A stretch of 64,000 bases of DNA from HLUCCA09 sp039822045 (GCA_039822045.1 JBCBMY010000013.1:116595-180594); one strand, 5' to 3'. Counted from the first letter of the stretch, positions 8,008 through 16,755 are shown. Numbers and translations: made by a program. The notes: a model not told the origin generated them from the letters alone.

Positions 8008-8072
8008 GACCGTGGCGATTTGTTCACCGGATTGCGGGCCACGTAAAACACGCCGCTAAAGAGGTCAGGCGC
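8008..8072 (+). promoter_or_regulatory. SAM-II riboswitch upstream of metZ
   Basis: The compact SAM-II pattern is present. P1 is CGTGGC (8011-8016) pairing with GCCACG (8038-8043). The loop holds GATTT and ATTGCGG, followed by the conserved TAAAA and GCTAAAGAGG (8055-8064). The loop ACC (8026-8028) can pair with GGT (8063-8065) to close the H-type pseudoknot. SAM-II elements in alphaproteobacteria repress methionine-biosynthesis genes when S-adenosylmethionine is abundant. The metZ start lies about 60 bases downstream. Confidence 0.88.
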
Positions 8073-8130
8073 CGGGCGAGGCTCCCTGATCGCATGTTGA
8101 TCGGATGGGGCCAAAGGAGGGCCAACACCC

Positions 8131-9339
8131 ATGAAGGACAATAAGCACGAGAAACCGCGTCTCGATGCGATGAGTGCGCGCACGCGGGCCGTCCATGCTG
8201 GGATCCGCCGGTCGGGCTACAATGAGGTGTCCGAGGCGATCTTTCTGACGCAGGGCTTTGTCTATGGCAGCGCCGAGCAGGCCGAGGCCCGCTTCGCCCA
8301 GGCTGGGCCGGACGAGTTCATCTATGCCCGCTACGGCAACCCGACCGTCGCGATGTTTGAGGAGCGCATGGCGGCGCTGGAGGGCGCCGAGGATGCCTTT
8401 GCCACGGCATCCGGTATGGCGGCGGTCAACGGGGCGCTGGTGTCGATGCTGCGGGCGGGCGATCACGTGGTCAGCGCGCGGGCCCTCTTCGGTTCGTGTC
8501 TTTACATCCTGGAAGAGGTGCTTACGCGGTACGGCGTCGAGGTGACGTTCGTCGACGGCACCGACCTGGATCAGTGGCGCGCGGCGATCCGGCCCGAGAC
8601 GAAGGCGGTGTTTCTTGAAACCGTCTCGAACCCGACGCTCGAAGTGATCGACCTTGGGGCAGTGGCTGAGCTTGCACATGCGCAGGATGCTTTGGTCATC
8701 GTCGACAATGTGTTCGCAACGCCCGTCTTCACCCGGGCGCTCGATCACGGCGCCGACGTCGTGATCTACTCCGCGACCAAGCATGTCGACGGACAGGGGC
8801 GGGCGCTCGGCGGCGTGATCCTCGGCACGCGCGACTTCATCCGCAAAACGGTCGAGCCCTATCTGAAGCATACCGGGGCGGCCATGAGCCCGTTCACCGC
8901 GTGGATCATGCTCAAGGGGCTCGAGACGATGGAGCTGCGCGTGCGGGCGCAGGCGGCCGGGGCTTTGGCGCTCGCGACGGCGCTGTTGGATGATCCGAGG
9001 CTGTCGCGCGTGATTTATCCCGGTCTCGACAGCCATCCGCAGCGCGCCGTGGCCGCGTCGATGCTCGAGGAGGGCGGAACGGTCGTCGCCCTGGAACTGC
9101 CCGGCGGGCAGGCGGCGGCGTTCCGGTTCCTCAACGCGCTCGAGATCGTGACGATCTCGAACAACCTTGGCGACGCCAAAAGCATCGTCACCCATCCCAC
9201 AACCACGACGCACCAACGCCTGACTGAAGAGCAGCGTGCTGCGCTCGGCATCACCCCGGGGCTTGTTCGCCTGTCCGTAGGGCTGGAGGATCCCGCAGAC
9301 CTGCTTGCGGATCTGCGTCACGCGCTCGACGCGGTCTAG
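8131..9339 (+). CDS. metZ: O-succinylhomoserine sulfhydrylase
   Basis: This PLP enzyme makes homocysteine from O-succinylhomoserine and sulfide. The 402-residue protein has the Cys/Met-metabolism fold: YARYGNPTV, ASGMAAV, the PLP-phosphate and ring contacts around NPTLEVIDL and IVDNVFATPVF, and the Schiff-base lysine K217 in SATKHVDGQGR. The N-terminal TRAVHAGIRRSGYNE and the absence of an extended insertion favour MetZ over MetY. AAAGGAGG precedes the ATG. The SAM-II element just upstream supports a methionine-pathway role and predicts repression by SAM. Confidence 0.94.
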   Translation: MKDNKHEKPRLDAMSARTRAVHAGIRRSGYNEVSEAIFLTQGFVYGSAEQAEARFAQAGPDEFIYARYGNPTVAMFEERMAALEGAEDAFATASGMAAVNGALVSMLRAGDHVVSARALFGSCLYILEEVLTRYGVEVTFVDGTDLDQWRAAIRPETKAVFLETVSNPTLEVIDLGAVAELAHAQDALVIVDNVFATPVFTRALDHGADVVIYSATKHVDGQGRALGGVILGTRDFIRKTVEPYLKHTGAAMSPFTAWIMLKGLETMELRVRAQAAGALALATALLDDPRLSRVIYPGLDSHPQRAVAASMLEEGGTVVALELPGGQAAAFRFLNALEIVTISNNLGDAKSIVTHPTTTTHQRLTEEQRAALGITPGLVRLSVGLEDPADLLADLRHALDAV

Positions 9340-9352
9340 GCCGCGCGTGAGG

Positions 9353-9940
9353 ATGGCCTGGCTTTGGTATCTCAGCCACCCAGAGGTTGTGGTTGATCCC
9401 GAGGTGCCGGTGCCGGACTGGGGGCTGAACGAAATCGGCAGGCGACGCGTGCAGGATTGGATCGCGCGCGGCACCTTCGCGGGCGTTGGGCGGATCGTCT
9501 CAAGCGCCGAGCGGAAGGCGCGAGAGACAGCCGCGCCCATCGCCCAGGCGCTCGGGATCGAGCCGGACGCGCGCGAAGACCTGGGCGAGAATGACCGGTC
9601 GGCGACCGGCTTTCTTCCGCCCTCCGAGTTCGAAACGGCACGTCAGGCGTTCTTCGCCGCACCGTCAGTCCGCTACCGCGGTTGGGAGACGGCCGAGGCG
9701 GCGCAAGTCCGGGTGGCGAAAGCCGCGGCCGAGGTGGTGGCAGGACACGACCCTCGCCGCGACCTCCTCCTCGTGGGCCATGGCGCTGTCGGTACGCTCC
9801 TTTGGTGCCATCTCGCGGGAGCGGCGATCAAAGTGGCGCGCGATCAGCCGGCCGGCGGGGGCTGCATTTGGCGTGCACCCCTGGGCGGAGGCGCTCCGGA
9901 GGCGCCTTGGGCTCGGGCTGAAGATGCCCGCTCGGGGTGA
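9353..9940 (+). CDS. Histidine phosphatase superfamily protein with degenerate RHG motif
   Basis: The protein (195 residues from ATG 9353) has the phosphoglycerate-mutase-like layout: a first strand with a His (WYLSHPEV), SSAERKARETAAPIA for the second basic patch, GLNEIGRRRV, and the second catalytic His in LLLVGHGAVGTLL. The usual Arg before the first His (RHG/RHP) is Ser here (LSHPEV), so activity may be altered. It starts 14 bp after metZ and is probably in the same transcript. The ATG at 9353 is preferred because the longer frame overlaps metZ. Confidence 0.78.
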   Translation: MAWLWYLSHPEVVVDPEVPVPDWGLNEIGRRRVQDWIARGTFAGVGRIVSSAERKARETAAPIAQALGIEPDAREDLGENDRSATGFLPPSEFETARQAFFAAPSVRYRGWETAEAAQVRVAKAAAEVVAGHDPRRDLLLVGHGAVGTLLWCHLAGAAIKVARDQPAGGGCIWRAPLGGGAPEAPWARAEDARSG

Positions 9941-9968
9941 CTTTCCAGGGGCCGCTTTGGCGTCTACA

Positions 9969-10733
9969 TCAGTCGCGCGCGTCTCGAACGAACTCCGCAT
10001 ACCACTCGGCGCTTACGCCATCGGCAAGCTTGGCCGTCGACACGGCGACATGGTCGGCTGGCGACGGATCCAGGGAAAGCGCCTCGAGAATGCTCGCCAC
10101 CACATCGCGCGGGGCCTCGATCAGGGCATCGTAGTCGATGCGCAGGGGTGCGACGCCCTCCCCTGCAAACCAGTCGGCCCAGGCGGTGTCGAACGCGGCA
10201 AACTCTTCCAGCTGGGCGGCTATTGCCGCACGGTCGTAATGCGGAGGCTCGGGCGGGGCCGTGCGCTCGAGCTCTTCGCCGTTCGCGTGTCGGTGCCACA
10301 GGCCGGTTTGCTGGGCCCGCACCAGCGAGATCGCTTGGGCGAGCTTGTTGCGGCGCGACAGGTGGACAAACAGCGTTGGTCCGAATGCAGCCTCGAAGCG
10401 TGCCACATCGGAGGGGCGGCCCGGGAAGAGCTGGCGGGCCTGCTCCATGAAGAACGTGAAGCTGCCGCGTTGGAGCCGGAGGGCGAAGATGCCGTTTGGG
10501 CCGGTTCCGCGGGCGCGGGCCGCGTCGAACACGGCGCACACCGCGTCGCGGTCCGTGGCGAACTGTGACCGGTCGAGGCGATACGCGTCGAGCCACTTCT
10601 CCAGCGCGGGATGGTGGAAATGCGAGCCGGGCTGGCCCGCCACGCCGGTGTCGGCCAGCAGGCGGCAAAGCAGCGTGCTGCCGCTGCGCGGCGCGGTGCA
10701 AATGACGTAGGCGCGGTATCCGGGATCGGGCAT
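9969..10733 (-). CDS. Stf0-like sulfotransferase family protein
   Basis: The 254-residue protein opens with YVICTAPRSGSTLLCRLLADTGVAG, the 5'-phosphosulfate-binding loop of PAPS-dependent sulfotransferases. It contains HFHHPALEKW and the later LSRRNKLAQAISLVRAQQTG helix, typical of the Stf0 family (trehalose 2-sulfotransferase). The acceptor cannot be deduced; related proteins occur widely in marine Rhodobacterales. I start at ATG 10733 (MPDPGYRAYV); the longer frame to 10826 would add 31 low-complexity residues. Confidence 0.85.
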   Translation of the reverse strand: MPDPGYRAYVICTAPRSGSTLLCRLLADTGVAGQPGSHFHHPALEKWLDAYRLDRSQFATDRDAVCAVFDAARARGTGPNGIFALRLQRGSFTFFMEQARQLFPGRPSDVARFEAAFGPTLFVHLSRRNKLAQAISLVRAQQTGLWHRHANGEELERTAPPEPPHYDRAAIAAQLEEFAAFDTAWADWFAGEGVAPLRIDYDALIEAPRDVVASILEALSLDPSPADHVAVSTAKLADGVSAEWYAEFVRDARD

Positions 10734-10836
10734 GTGCGGGCTTTGCTCACGGGCTCGCAGGCTTGTCGAGGCTGCTTTGCCCCTTGGCAATCCCCCAACG
10801 CCATCCGCCGAGGCTGACGCGGGCAAGGCCCGAGGC

Positions 10837-11046
10837 TCAGTGCGATGCGACGCGGCCCCAACGGATGCACGCCCAAATTCGTTCGTGGACTAGATACGAG
10901 ACAGTTCCGATTAGGGTCGCCACCCCCGCCACGGCTCCGCCGCTCGCGACCGATCCCGTGACAATCCACGTGATCGCCACCATCGACAGAAAGCCGCTGG
11001 TTTGCCAGGTCAGCGTCTTCGCGATCGTTCGGGCGGGGCTGTCCAT
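10837..11046 (-). CDS. DUF2061 small membrane protein
   Basis: This is a 69-residue protein with the DUF2061 pattern: ARTIAKTLTWQTSGF, a hydrophobic first helix (LSMVAITWIVTGSVASGG), a second helix and the conserved YLVHERIW near the C-terminus. Function is unknown; the family is inner-membrane. The ATG at 11046 gives the canonical N-terminus MDSPARTIAKTL. It is divergent from the XRE regulator, sharing a ~115-bp intergenic region. Confidence 0.82.
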   Translation of the reverse strand: MDSPARTIAKTLTWQTSGFLSMVAITWIVTGSVASGGAVAGVATLIGTVSYLVHERIWACIRWGRVASH

Positions 11047-11160
11047 CTCTGCGGTCCGGTGTGGGTGAAGGCTGTCCCCATCTCTAACAAACACCGGACG
11101 GGGTGGCCATTATGCACCTTTTCATTGTTTTCCCCGATTTGTAGAGTAAAATCACCAACC

Positions 11161-12015
11161 ATGACACAGATCGACAAGCGTGATCGGGCCGACATCTTCC
11201 GCACTCGGCTTGCCCAGCAGATGCAGAGCACGGGCCTCAACCGTTCGGCCCTGGCGCGAGCGTGCGGCGTAGACCGCTCGACGATCGCACAAGTGTTGTC
11301 GGGCGACGCGGCCCGACTGCCCAACGCGCATCTGGCTGCGGAATGCGCCGCGGCGCTGGGTGTCTCCGCCGACTGGTTGCTCGGGCTGTCCGACAGCCCC
11401 GAACGCCCGGGCGACATCCTGGCGGCGGCGATGGCCGTGACCGAGGCGGCGCGGTCCTCGGCCGACCAACAGCTTCTGGAGTGGCACCGCGAGGCAGCGG
11501 GCTACAAGATCCGCCATGTCCCCGCGACGCTTCCCGATGCGCTGAAGACCGAAGAGGTCCTGCAGTGGGAATACGACCACGCGCTGGCAAAGACGGCCGA
11601 GCAGGCGATCGGGGCCACCCAGGACCGCTATGCCTGGATGGGAGAGGCGCTGTCGGACTATGAGATCGCCGTGTCGTTGGGGGAGCTGCGCGCCTTTGCG
11701 GCAGGCGAGGGGTATTACCGCGGCCTCGATGCGGGTCTGCGGCGGGCGCAGCTACAGACCATCGCCGAAGTGGCCTACCGGCATTACCCGTCACTCAGGC
11801 TCTTCCTGTTCGAATCGCGGAGGATCTATTCCGCACCCGTCACCGTGTTCGGGCCTCGGCTGGGCGTGATCTATATCGGTCGGTTCTACCTGGCCTTTCG
11901 CTCGCGCGACCGGGTGCGCGCGCTGACCCAGCATTTCGACGGGCTGGTGCGCGAGGCTGAGGTGTCGCCGCGCGACGTTCCGGGCTGGGTCGGGCAGCTG
12001 GCAGAGACGGTCTGA
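11161..12015 (+). CDS. XRE-family transcriptional regulator
   Basis: The 284-residue protein has an N-terminal helix-turn-helix (FRTRLAQQMQSTGLNRSALA, RACGVDRSTIAQVLSGD, LGVSADWLLGL). The ~200-residue C-terminal region has no domain I can name; it contains YEIAVSLGELRAFAAGEGYY and RLGVIYIGRFYLAFRSRDRV, perhaps a sensory or oligomerisation domain. The ATG at 11161 is preferred because the longer frame has no HTH-like N-terminus and would overlap the divergent gene. AT-rich DNA at 11110-11155 is a likely promoter. Confidence 0.85.
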   Translation: MTQIDKRDRADIFRTRLAQQMQSTGLNRSALARACGVDRSTIAQVLSGDAARLPNAHLAAECAAALGVSADWLLGLSDSPERPGDILAAAMAVTEAARSSADQQLLEWHREAAGYKIRHVPATLPDALKTEEVLQWEYDHALAKTAEQAIGATQDRYAWMGEALSDYEIAVSLGELRAFAAGEGYYRGLDAGLRRAQLQTIAEVAYRHYPSLRLFLFESRRIYSAPVTVFGPRLGVIYIGRFYLAFRSRDRVRALTQHFDGLVREAEVSPRDVPGWVGQLAETV

Positions 12016-12022
12016 GGCGCCC

Positions 12023-12886
12023 TCAGACCCATTGCCCTGGCTCGATCAGACCCAGATCCAGGAGTTGCCGGCTCGACCAGTCGAAGGGCGCAGAACCCGA
12101 CCAGGTGAAACTGCCCACCTCGTCACGCGAGATCGGGTTGGCGCGCAGCGCCTTGGCCGCCCGGAACGAACAGATCGCGGCTGTAAGGTTGTTGTGCCAG
12201 GGGCAGGCATAGGTGTTGTATTCCGGCTCGCTGAACGTGTGATCTGGCCGCAGGCGCAGGCCGGGTGCAGCGCGGAACAGGCCAATCCGGTCGATCCGAC
12301 GGCGGGACGGCTCGACATGCTCCTCGAACCGCCAGCGCAGGCCCCCGAAAAAGTCGAGCTGTCGCTCGGCCGGGCCGTTGGCAACCTTCGGGTCATTGCG
12401 GGCTAGGGCATAGTAACCGGTGGTGTCGAGCTGCGTCGCGCCAAGATCCACGCCCGTCTCACCGTCGGCGTAGAGATCGATGACGTAAGTCAGCATCGCA
12501 GAGCGGCGTTCCTCGGAATGGAACGCGAGGAGTTCGCCGACCGACCGGCTCTCGGCAAAGGGATAGAACAGGTACTCGGCGTTGTAGCAGTAGTGGAGCC
12601 AGGTGCCGGGCGCCGCGACGTCGAGCGCGGCGTTGACAGCATCGGCAAAAGCGCCGGCGCGACGGGTGTCCGCAGTGATGCGTAGGGGCTCCGACGGGTG
12701 CTCGGGCAGGGCGATGTCGGACGGCGCGAAGGCGACAATGGCCGTGAACCCGCGACCCTGGAGGTGGTCGAGGGTCGAGACGAGTTCCACGTCGTCCTCG
12801 ACGACCAGAAGCGCCGCAGGCCCCTTGCCAAGCGCCGCGCGGCCGCTGCGGCGAAAGCTCTCGAGATCGGAAAACGTGCGGGCCAT
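12023..12886 (-). CDS. Hypothetical protein, possibly glycosyltransferase-related
   Basis: The 287-residue soluble protein begins ARTFSDLESFRRSGRAALGK. It has an alternating strand/helix N-half (PAALLVVEDDVELVSTLDHL, GFTAIVAFAPSD) reminiscent of a nucleotide-sugar fold, and a conserved-looking centre (TWLHYCYNAEYLFYPF, SVGELLAFHSEER, DLYADGE). It ends with PEYNTYACPWHNNLTAAICS. The order of elements faintly recalls family-2-like glycosyltransferases, but I see no DXD motif that decides it. It converges with the XRE gene seven bases away and is divergent from miaB. Confidence 0.7.
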   Translation of the reverse strand: MARTFSDLESFRRSGRAALGKGPAALLVVEDDVELVSTLDHLQGRGFTAIVAFAPSDIALPEHPSEPLRITADTRRAGAFADAVNAALDVAAPGTWLHYCYNAEYLFYPFAESRSVGELLAFHSEERRSAMLTYVIDLYADGETGVDLGATQLDTTGYYALARNDPKVANGPAERQLDFFGGLRWRFEEHVEPSRRRIDRIGLFRAAPGLRLRPDHTFSEPEYNTYACPWHNNLTAAICSFRAAKALRANPISRDEVGSFTWSGSAPFDWSSRQLLDLGLIEPGQWV

Positions 12887-12960
12887 GGGGGCGTTCTAGC
12901 CCGTGGCGTCGGGCGCGGAAAGCGCCTCCAACCCGGCCGGACTCCGAGGGCCACCCGTTG

Positions 12961-13010
12961 TTGTCGCCGCGACAAAGTAGGGGAGCCGGGCGCGCACCGT
13001 TGCACGGTGC
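12961..13010. promoter_or_regulatory. Two palindromes in the miaB upstream region
   Basis: TTGTCG-CCG-CGACAA (12961-12975) is a perfect inverted repeat. GCACCGT-TGC-ACGGTGC (12994-13010) is a second one, with 7-bp arms. They sit 65-115 bp before the miaB start, between miaB and a divergent gene. Either could be a dimeric-regulator operator; no regulator can be assigned. Confidence 0.4.
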
Positions 13011-13074
13011 AGGCACGTTGCCTCGCGGGGCGTTCTCGGCTATCAGGCCGCTTCCGCACGAACGAGGTCAGGCC

Positions 13075-14388
13075 ATGAGCGGCGCGCCGAAGAAGCTCTT
13101 CATCAAGACCTACGGCTGTCAGATGAATGTGTATGACAGCGAGCGCATGGCCGAGGCGCTGGGCGAAACCTATGAGCCGACCGAGCGTGCGGACGAGGCC
13201 GACCTGATCCTGCTGAACACCTGCCATATCCGCGAGAAGGCGGCCGAGAAGGTCTATTCCGAGATCGGCCGGCTGAAGGCGCTGAAGAGCGGCAAGCCCG
13301 ATCTCAAGATTGGCGTGGCGGGCTGTGTGGCACAGGCGGAGGGGGCCGAGATCATGGCGCGCGCCCCGACGGTCGATCTGGTCGTGGGGCCGCAGAGCTA
13401 TCACCGTCTGCCCGAGCTTGAGCGCAAGGCGCGCCGTGGCGAGCGGGCGCTCCACACCGAGTTCGACGAGGACAAGTTCGCCGCGCTGCCAACCCGCAGA
13501 CGCAAGCGCGCGCCGTCAGCCTTCCTGACCGTGCAGGAAGGATGCGACAAGTTCTGCGCTTTCTGTGTGGTTCCCTACACGCGCGGAGCCGAAGTCTCGC
13601 GCCCGGTGGCGCGGGTGCTGGCCGAGGTGGAGCAGATGGTCGACGAGGGCGTGGCAGAGATCACGCTGCTCGGCCAGAATGTGAATGCCTATCACGGGGC
13701 GGATGGCAGCGAGGCTCGGAGCCTGGCGTGGCTGATCCGGCGGTTGGCCAAGGTCGATGGGCTGGAGCGCATCCGCTACACCACCTCGCACCCCAATGAC
13801 ATGACGCAGGACCTGATCGACGCCCACGGCACGTGCGAAAAGCTGATGCCCTACCTGCATTTGCCCGTGCAATCCGGCTCCGACCGCATTCTGAAGCGTA
13901 TGAACCGGCGGCACACGGCGGCGTCCTATCTTGCGATCATCGAGCGTTTGCGTGCGGCGCGACCCGATCTGTTGTTGTCTGGCGACTTCATTGTCGGCTT
14001 TCCCGAGGAGACCGACGCGGACTTCGAGGCGACGCTCGATTTGGTCCGCCAGGTGGGCTACGGGCAGGCCTACTCGTTCAAGTATTCGGCGCGCCCCGGC
14101 ACGCCTGCGGCCGAGAGGATCGAGGTTCCGGCTGAGGTAGCCGATGCCCGGCTTCAGCGGCTGCAGGCCCTTCTGAACGAGCAGCAGCGCGCGCGCCAAG
14201 ACGCCATGGTGGGCCGCGAAACGACCGTGCTCTTCGAAAAGCCAGGTCGGATGCCCGGCCAGATGGTCGGCAAATCCGAACATCTGCACGCGGTCTATGC
14301 TGACGCGCCCGATGTGCAGGTCGGCGAGATCCGGCGTGTGCATATTGACGACACGGCACCCCACTCCCTGGCAGGGCGCCTTATCTGA
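13075..14388 (+). CDS. miaB: tRNA-2-methylthio-N6-dimethylallyladenosine synthase
   Basis: MiaB is a radical-SAM methylthiotransferase that modifies i6A37 in tRNAs reading UNN codons. The 437-residue protein has the UPF0004 N-terminal domain with three cluster cysteines (C15 in TYGCQMN, the LLNTCHIRE Cys, and GVAGCVAQ). The radical-SAM triad C157-xxx-C161-xx-C164 lies in CDKFCAFCVVPYTRG, and SGDFIVGFPEET follows. A TRAM domain is at the C-terminus (ETTVLFEK...GEIRRVHI). The ATG at 13075 gives the standard N-terminus KKLFIKTYGCQMN. Confidence 0.96.
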   Translation: MSGAPKKLFIKTYGCQMNVYDSERMAEALGETYEPTERADEADLILLNTCHIREKAAEKVYSEIGRLKALKSGKPDLKIGVAGCVAQAEGAEIMARAPTVDLVVGPQSYHRLPELERKARRGERALHTEFDEDKFAALPTRRRKRAPSAFLTVQEGCDKFCAFCVVPYTRGAEVSRPVARVLAEVEQMVDEGVAEITLLGQNVNAYHGADGSEARSLAWLIRRLAKVDGLERIRYTTSHPNDMTQDLIDAHGTCEKLMPYLHLPVQSGSDRILKRMNRRHTAASYLAIIERLRAARPDLLLSGDFIVGFPEETDADFEATLDLVRQVGYGQAYSFKYSARPGTPAAERIEVPAEVADARLQRLQALLNEQQRARQDAMVGRETTVLFEKPGRMPGQMVGKSEHLHAVYADAPDVQVGEIRRVHIDDTAPHSLAGRLI

Positions 14389-14427
14389 TCCCGGCCATTC
14401 GGAGGATCGGGCCAGCCTAGTCTTGGG

Positions 14428-14757
14428 TCAGCTCGGCGGGCTGGTGCGCAGAATGCTGAGCAGCGTATCGCGCTGATACCCAAAGTTGCTCTCGCCGAGG
14501 CCGTACTCATCGCGGCAGACCCGCATGCCGATGGCGTGGGCCCGCTCGTAGGTATACCCGAGCTGAACGAGGTCGTTCACGAACACGGCGTTCGGCCGGT
14601 CCCAAGCGATGGTACGGATCCACCCACGATAGCAACTGATCGTGATCTTGTTGACGTCGTTGTCGACGGGAGACGGCAGCTCCTGCGCGGCGGCCCCAGT
14701 TACAGTAAGCGCGACAAGGCCAACGGCCAGCGCTGTCGCAGGAATAAACTTGATCAT
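14428..14757 (-). CDS. Small secreted protein of unknown function
   Basis: The 109-residue protein has a signal peptide (IKFIPATALAVGLVALTVTGAAAQ) and a short mature domain with two cysteines (ITISCYRGWIRT and GMRVCRDEYGLGE). The motif LGYTYERAHAIGMRVCRDE suggests a small helical domain stabilised by a disulfide. AAGAGGA lies upstream of the ATG. It converges with miaB. The family is not recognised. Confidence 0.75.
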   Translation of the reverse strand: MIKFIPATALAVGLVALTVTGAAAQELPSPVDNDVNKITISCYRGWIRTIAWDRPNAVFVNDLVQLGYTYERAHAIGMRVCRDEYGLGESNFGYQRDTLLSILRTSPPS

Positions 14758-15220
14758 CGGTAGTCCTCTTCCGCTCGCGCACAAACATGGGGCCGCGGAA
14801 ACGGATCCCGCGCGTGCCAGCAAAACTCGCCGGAACGCATACCCCTCGCGTGGCACCATACCGGACAGCGGCCGCCTGTGAAGGTCGGACGCAATTCTGC
14901 CGCATTGCCGGAGACAATCCCGCTGTGACGGCAGGATTGTTCATGCCTTTGGTCTACGCCCTCCACGCAACCCGCGGCCGGGCCGCAAACATGTCGATTC
15001 TGTGGCGCACCAAGATCCTCCGACGCATAGCGACGGGTCGACTGGGCCAGCCAGCTGGACCACATCATTTGGTTGAGATCGGGCGTGCTGAAAGCCGATT
15101 TTGTGGTGCGTCGGCGGATTTGTGTGTCAGTGCGGTGAATTTTAGGGCTGGGGTCCTTGCCAGCGAGCGGTATGCCAGTGCAGCATCACCCCGAATGGTT
15201 CTTCGAGCGGAGCAGCCTTA
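14758..15220. other. 463-bp intergenic stretch without a convincing gene
   Basis: Open frames here have arginine/cysteine-rich shadow composition and no ribosome-binding sites. One imperfect hairpin, CAATCC (14915-14920) with GGATTG (14934-14939), is visible. The right end must hold the promoter for phoH and the left end the promoter for the small secreted gene. Base composition from 15080 to 15200 is more AT/TG-rich than the neighbours. Confidence 0.6.
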
Positions 15221-16228
15221 TTGGCAATAGATGCCCTGACCCAAGCGGTGTCTGACGACATCGTCGAGACCGCAATTGAGTTCCCCGACAACCGCCTTCT
15301 CGTCGAGCTTTGCGGAGAGTTTGACAGAAATCTTGCCCAGATTGAGCACGGTCTAGGCCTGCAGATCCTGCGCCGGGGGAATCACTTGGCGCTGGTGGGC
15401 GAGAGCGCGGCGCGCGCGAGAGGCGCGGACCTGCTGCAATCGCTCTACGAGCGGCTGGAGGCAGGCCGGGAAGTGACTGCCGCCGATATCGATGCGGCGC
15501 TGCGCTTTGGCGAGACCGAGGCCGATACGCCCCCTGGCGACCAACTCGAGATGTTCCAGGGCGGGCATGTCGAGATCAAGACCCGCAAGAAAATCATCGA
15601 GCCGCGGACTGAGGCCCAGCGCGCCTATGTCAGGGCGTTATTCTCCAACGAGCTGAGCTTTGGCATTGGGCCCGCGGGCACCGGCAAGACCTATCTCGCC
15701 GTCGCGGTCGCGGTGAACCTGTTCATCACGGGCAAGGTCGACCGGATCCTGCTTAGCCGGCCGGCGGTGGAGGCCGGCGAGCGGCTGGGCTTTCTGCCCG
15801 GCGACATGAAGGACAAGGTCGACCCCTACATGCAGCCGCTTTACGACGCGCTGAACGATTTCCTGCCGGGCAAGCAGGTAACGAAGCTGATCGAGGAGAA
15901 GACGATCGAGATCGCGCCGCTGGCCTTCATGCGCGGTCGGACCCTGTCGAACGCGGCCGTGGTGCTCGACGAGGCGCAGAACGCCACGGGCATGCAGATG
16001 AAGATGTTTCTTACCCGTCTCGGCGAAGGCAGCCGCATGTGCATCACGGGCGACCGGACACAGGTGGACCTGCCGCGCGGCGTCACAAGTGGTCTGGCCG
16101 AAGCCGAGCGCCTGCTGAAGGGGATCGACGGGATCTCGTTCAGCTACTTCACCGCAAAGGACGTGGTGCGCCACCGGCTCGTGGCGGAGATCATCCACGC
16201 CTATGACGCGGACGCGGAGCGGGGCTGA
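15221..16228 (+). CDS. phoH: PhoH-family ATPase
   Basis: The 335-residue protein has a KH-like N-terminal part (ETAIEFPDNRLLVELCGEFD) and a PhoH NTPase domain: Walker A GPAGTGKT at about residues 150-157, ILLSRPAVEAGERLGFLPGD, Walker B VVLDEAQNAT, and TGDRTQVDLP. PhoH/PhoL proteins act with YbeY in RNA and ribosome metabolism. The start appears to be TTG at 15221, five codons before ALTQAVSDDIVE, with GAGCGGAG upstream. The next gene, ybeY, begins six bases after the stop, a conserved arrangement. Confidence 0.95.
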   Translation: MAIDALTQAVSDDIVETAIEFPDNRLLVELCGEFDRNLAQIEHGLGLQILRRGNHLALVGESAARARGADLLQSLYERLEAGREVTAADIDAALRFGETEADTPPGDQLEMFQGGHVEIKTRKKIIEPRTEAQRAYVRALFSNELSFGIGPAGTGKTYLAVAVAVNLFITGKVDRILLSRPAVEAGERLGFLPGDMKDKVDPYMQPLYDALNDFLPGKQVTKLIEEKTIEIAPLAFMRGRTLSNAAVVLDEAQNATGMQMKMFLTRLGEGSRMCITGDRTQVDLPRGVTSGLAEAERLLKGIDGISFSYFTAKDVVRHRLVAEIIHAYDADAERG

Positions 16229-16233
16229 GCCAC

Positions 16234-16755
16234 GTGGCCGACGTTGAGGTCCTTGTGGAGGATGCGGGCTGGGAGGGTCTGGCCCTCGCGGAACTTGCGC
16301 ACGCCGCGGCCAATGCCGTGTTCGAGCGGCTTCGGATCGACGACGCGGCCGAGATCTCGCTGCTGGCGACGTCGGACGCCGCGGTCGCCCGGCTCAATGC
16401 CGATTTCCGCGGCAAGCCGCAGCCGACCAATGTGTTGTCCTGGCCCGCGTCCGATCTGGCGCCGGAAGCGCCCGGCATTGCGCCATCCTTGCCAAAAGCC
16501 GATGCGACGGGGGAATTGTTTCTCGGCGACATTGCGCTGGCCTTCGAGACATGCGCCGCCGAGGCCGATGCTGGCGGCAAACCGCTCAGCGAACACGCAA
16601 CGCACCTGATTGTTCACGCGATCTTGCATCTTCTGGGGTACGATCACACATCCGACGAGGATGCCGTCTTGATGGAAGGGCTAGAGACGGAGATACTTTG
16701 TCAGCTTGATGTAGCCGACCCTTATTCCGGGCACGCTGCAGAAGCTGGGTCTTGA
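16234..16755 (+). CDS. ybeY: Endoribonuclease YbeY
   Basis: YbeY is a zinc endoribonuclease for 16S rRNA maturation and ribosome quality control. The 173-residue protein has the metal-site motif H128-AIL-H132-LLGYD-H138 and the upstream PTNVLSWPA and GELFLGDIALA segments that mark the family. The start is GTG at 16234, soon after the phoH stop; it leads into the transporter-associated gene 37 bp downstream. Confidence 0.95.
   Translation: MADVEVLVEDAGWEGLALAELAHAAANAVFERLRIDDAAEISLLATSDAAVARLNADFRGKPQPTNVLSWPASDLAPEAPGIAPSLPKADATGELFLGDIALAFETCAAEADAGGKPLSEHATHLIVHAILHLLGYDHTSDEDAVLMEGLETEILCQLDVADPYSGHAAEAGS

Noticed and set aside
14787..15230. 147-codon plus-strand frame before phoH
   Set aside because: No ribosome-binding site, shadow-like composition, and it runs into the phoH start region in another frame.
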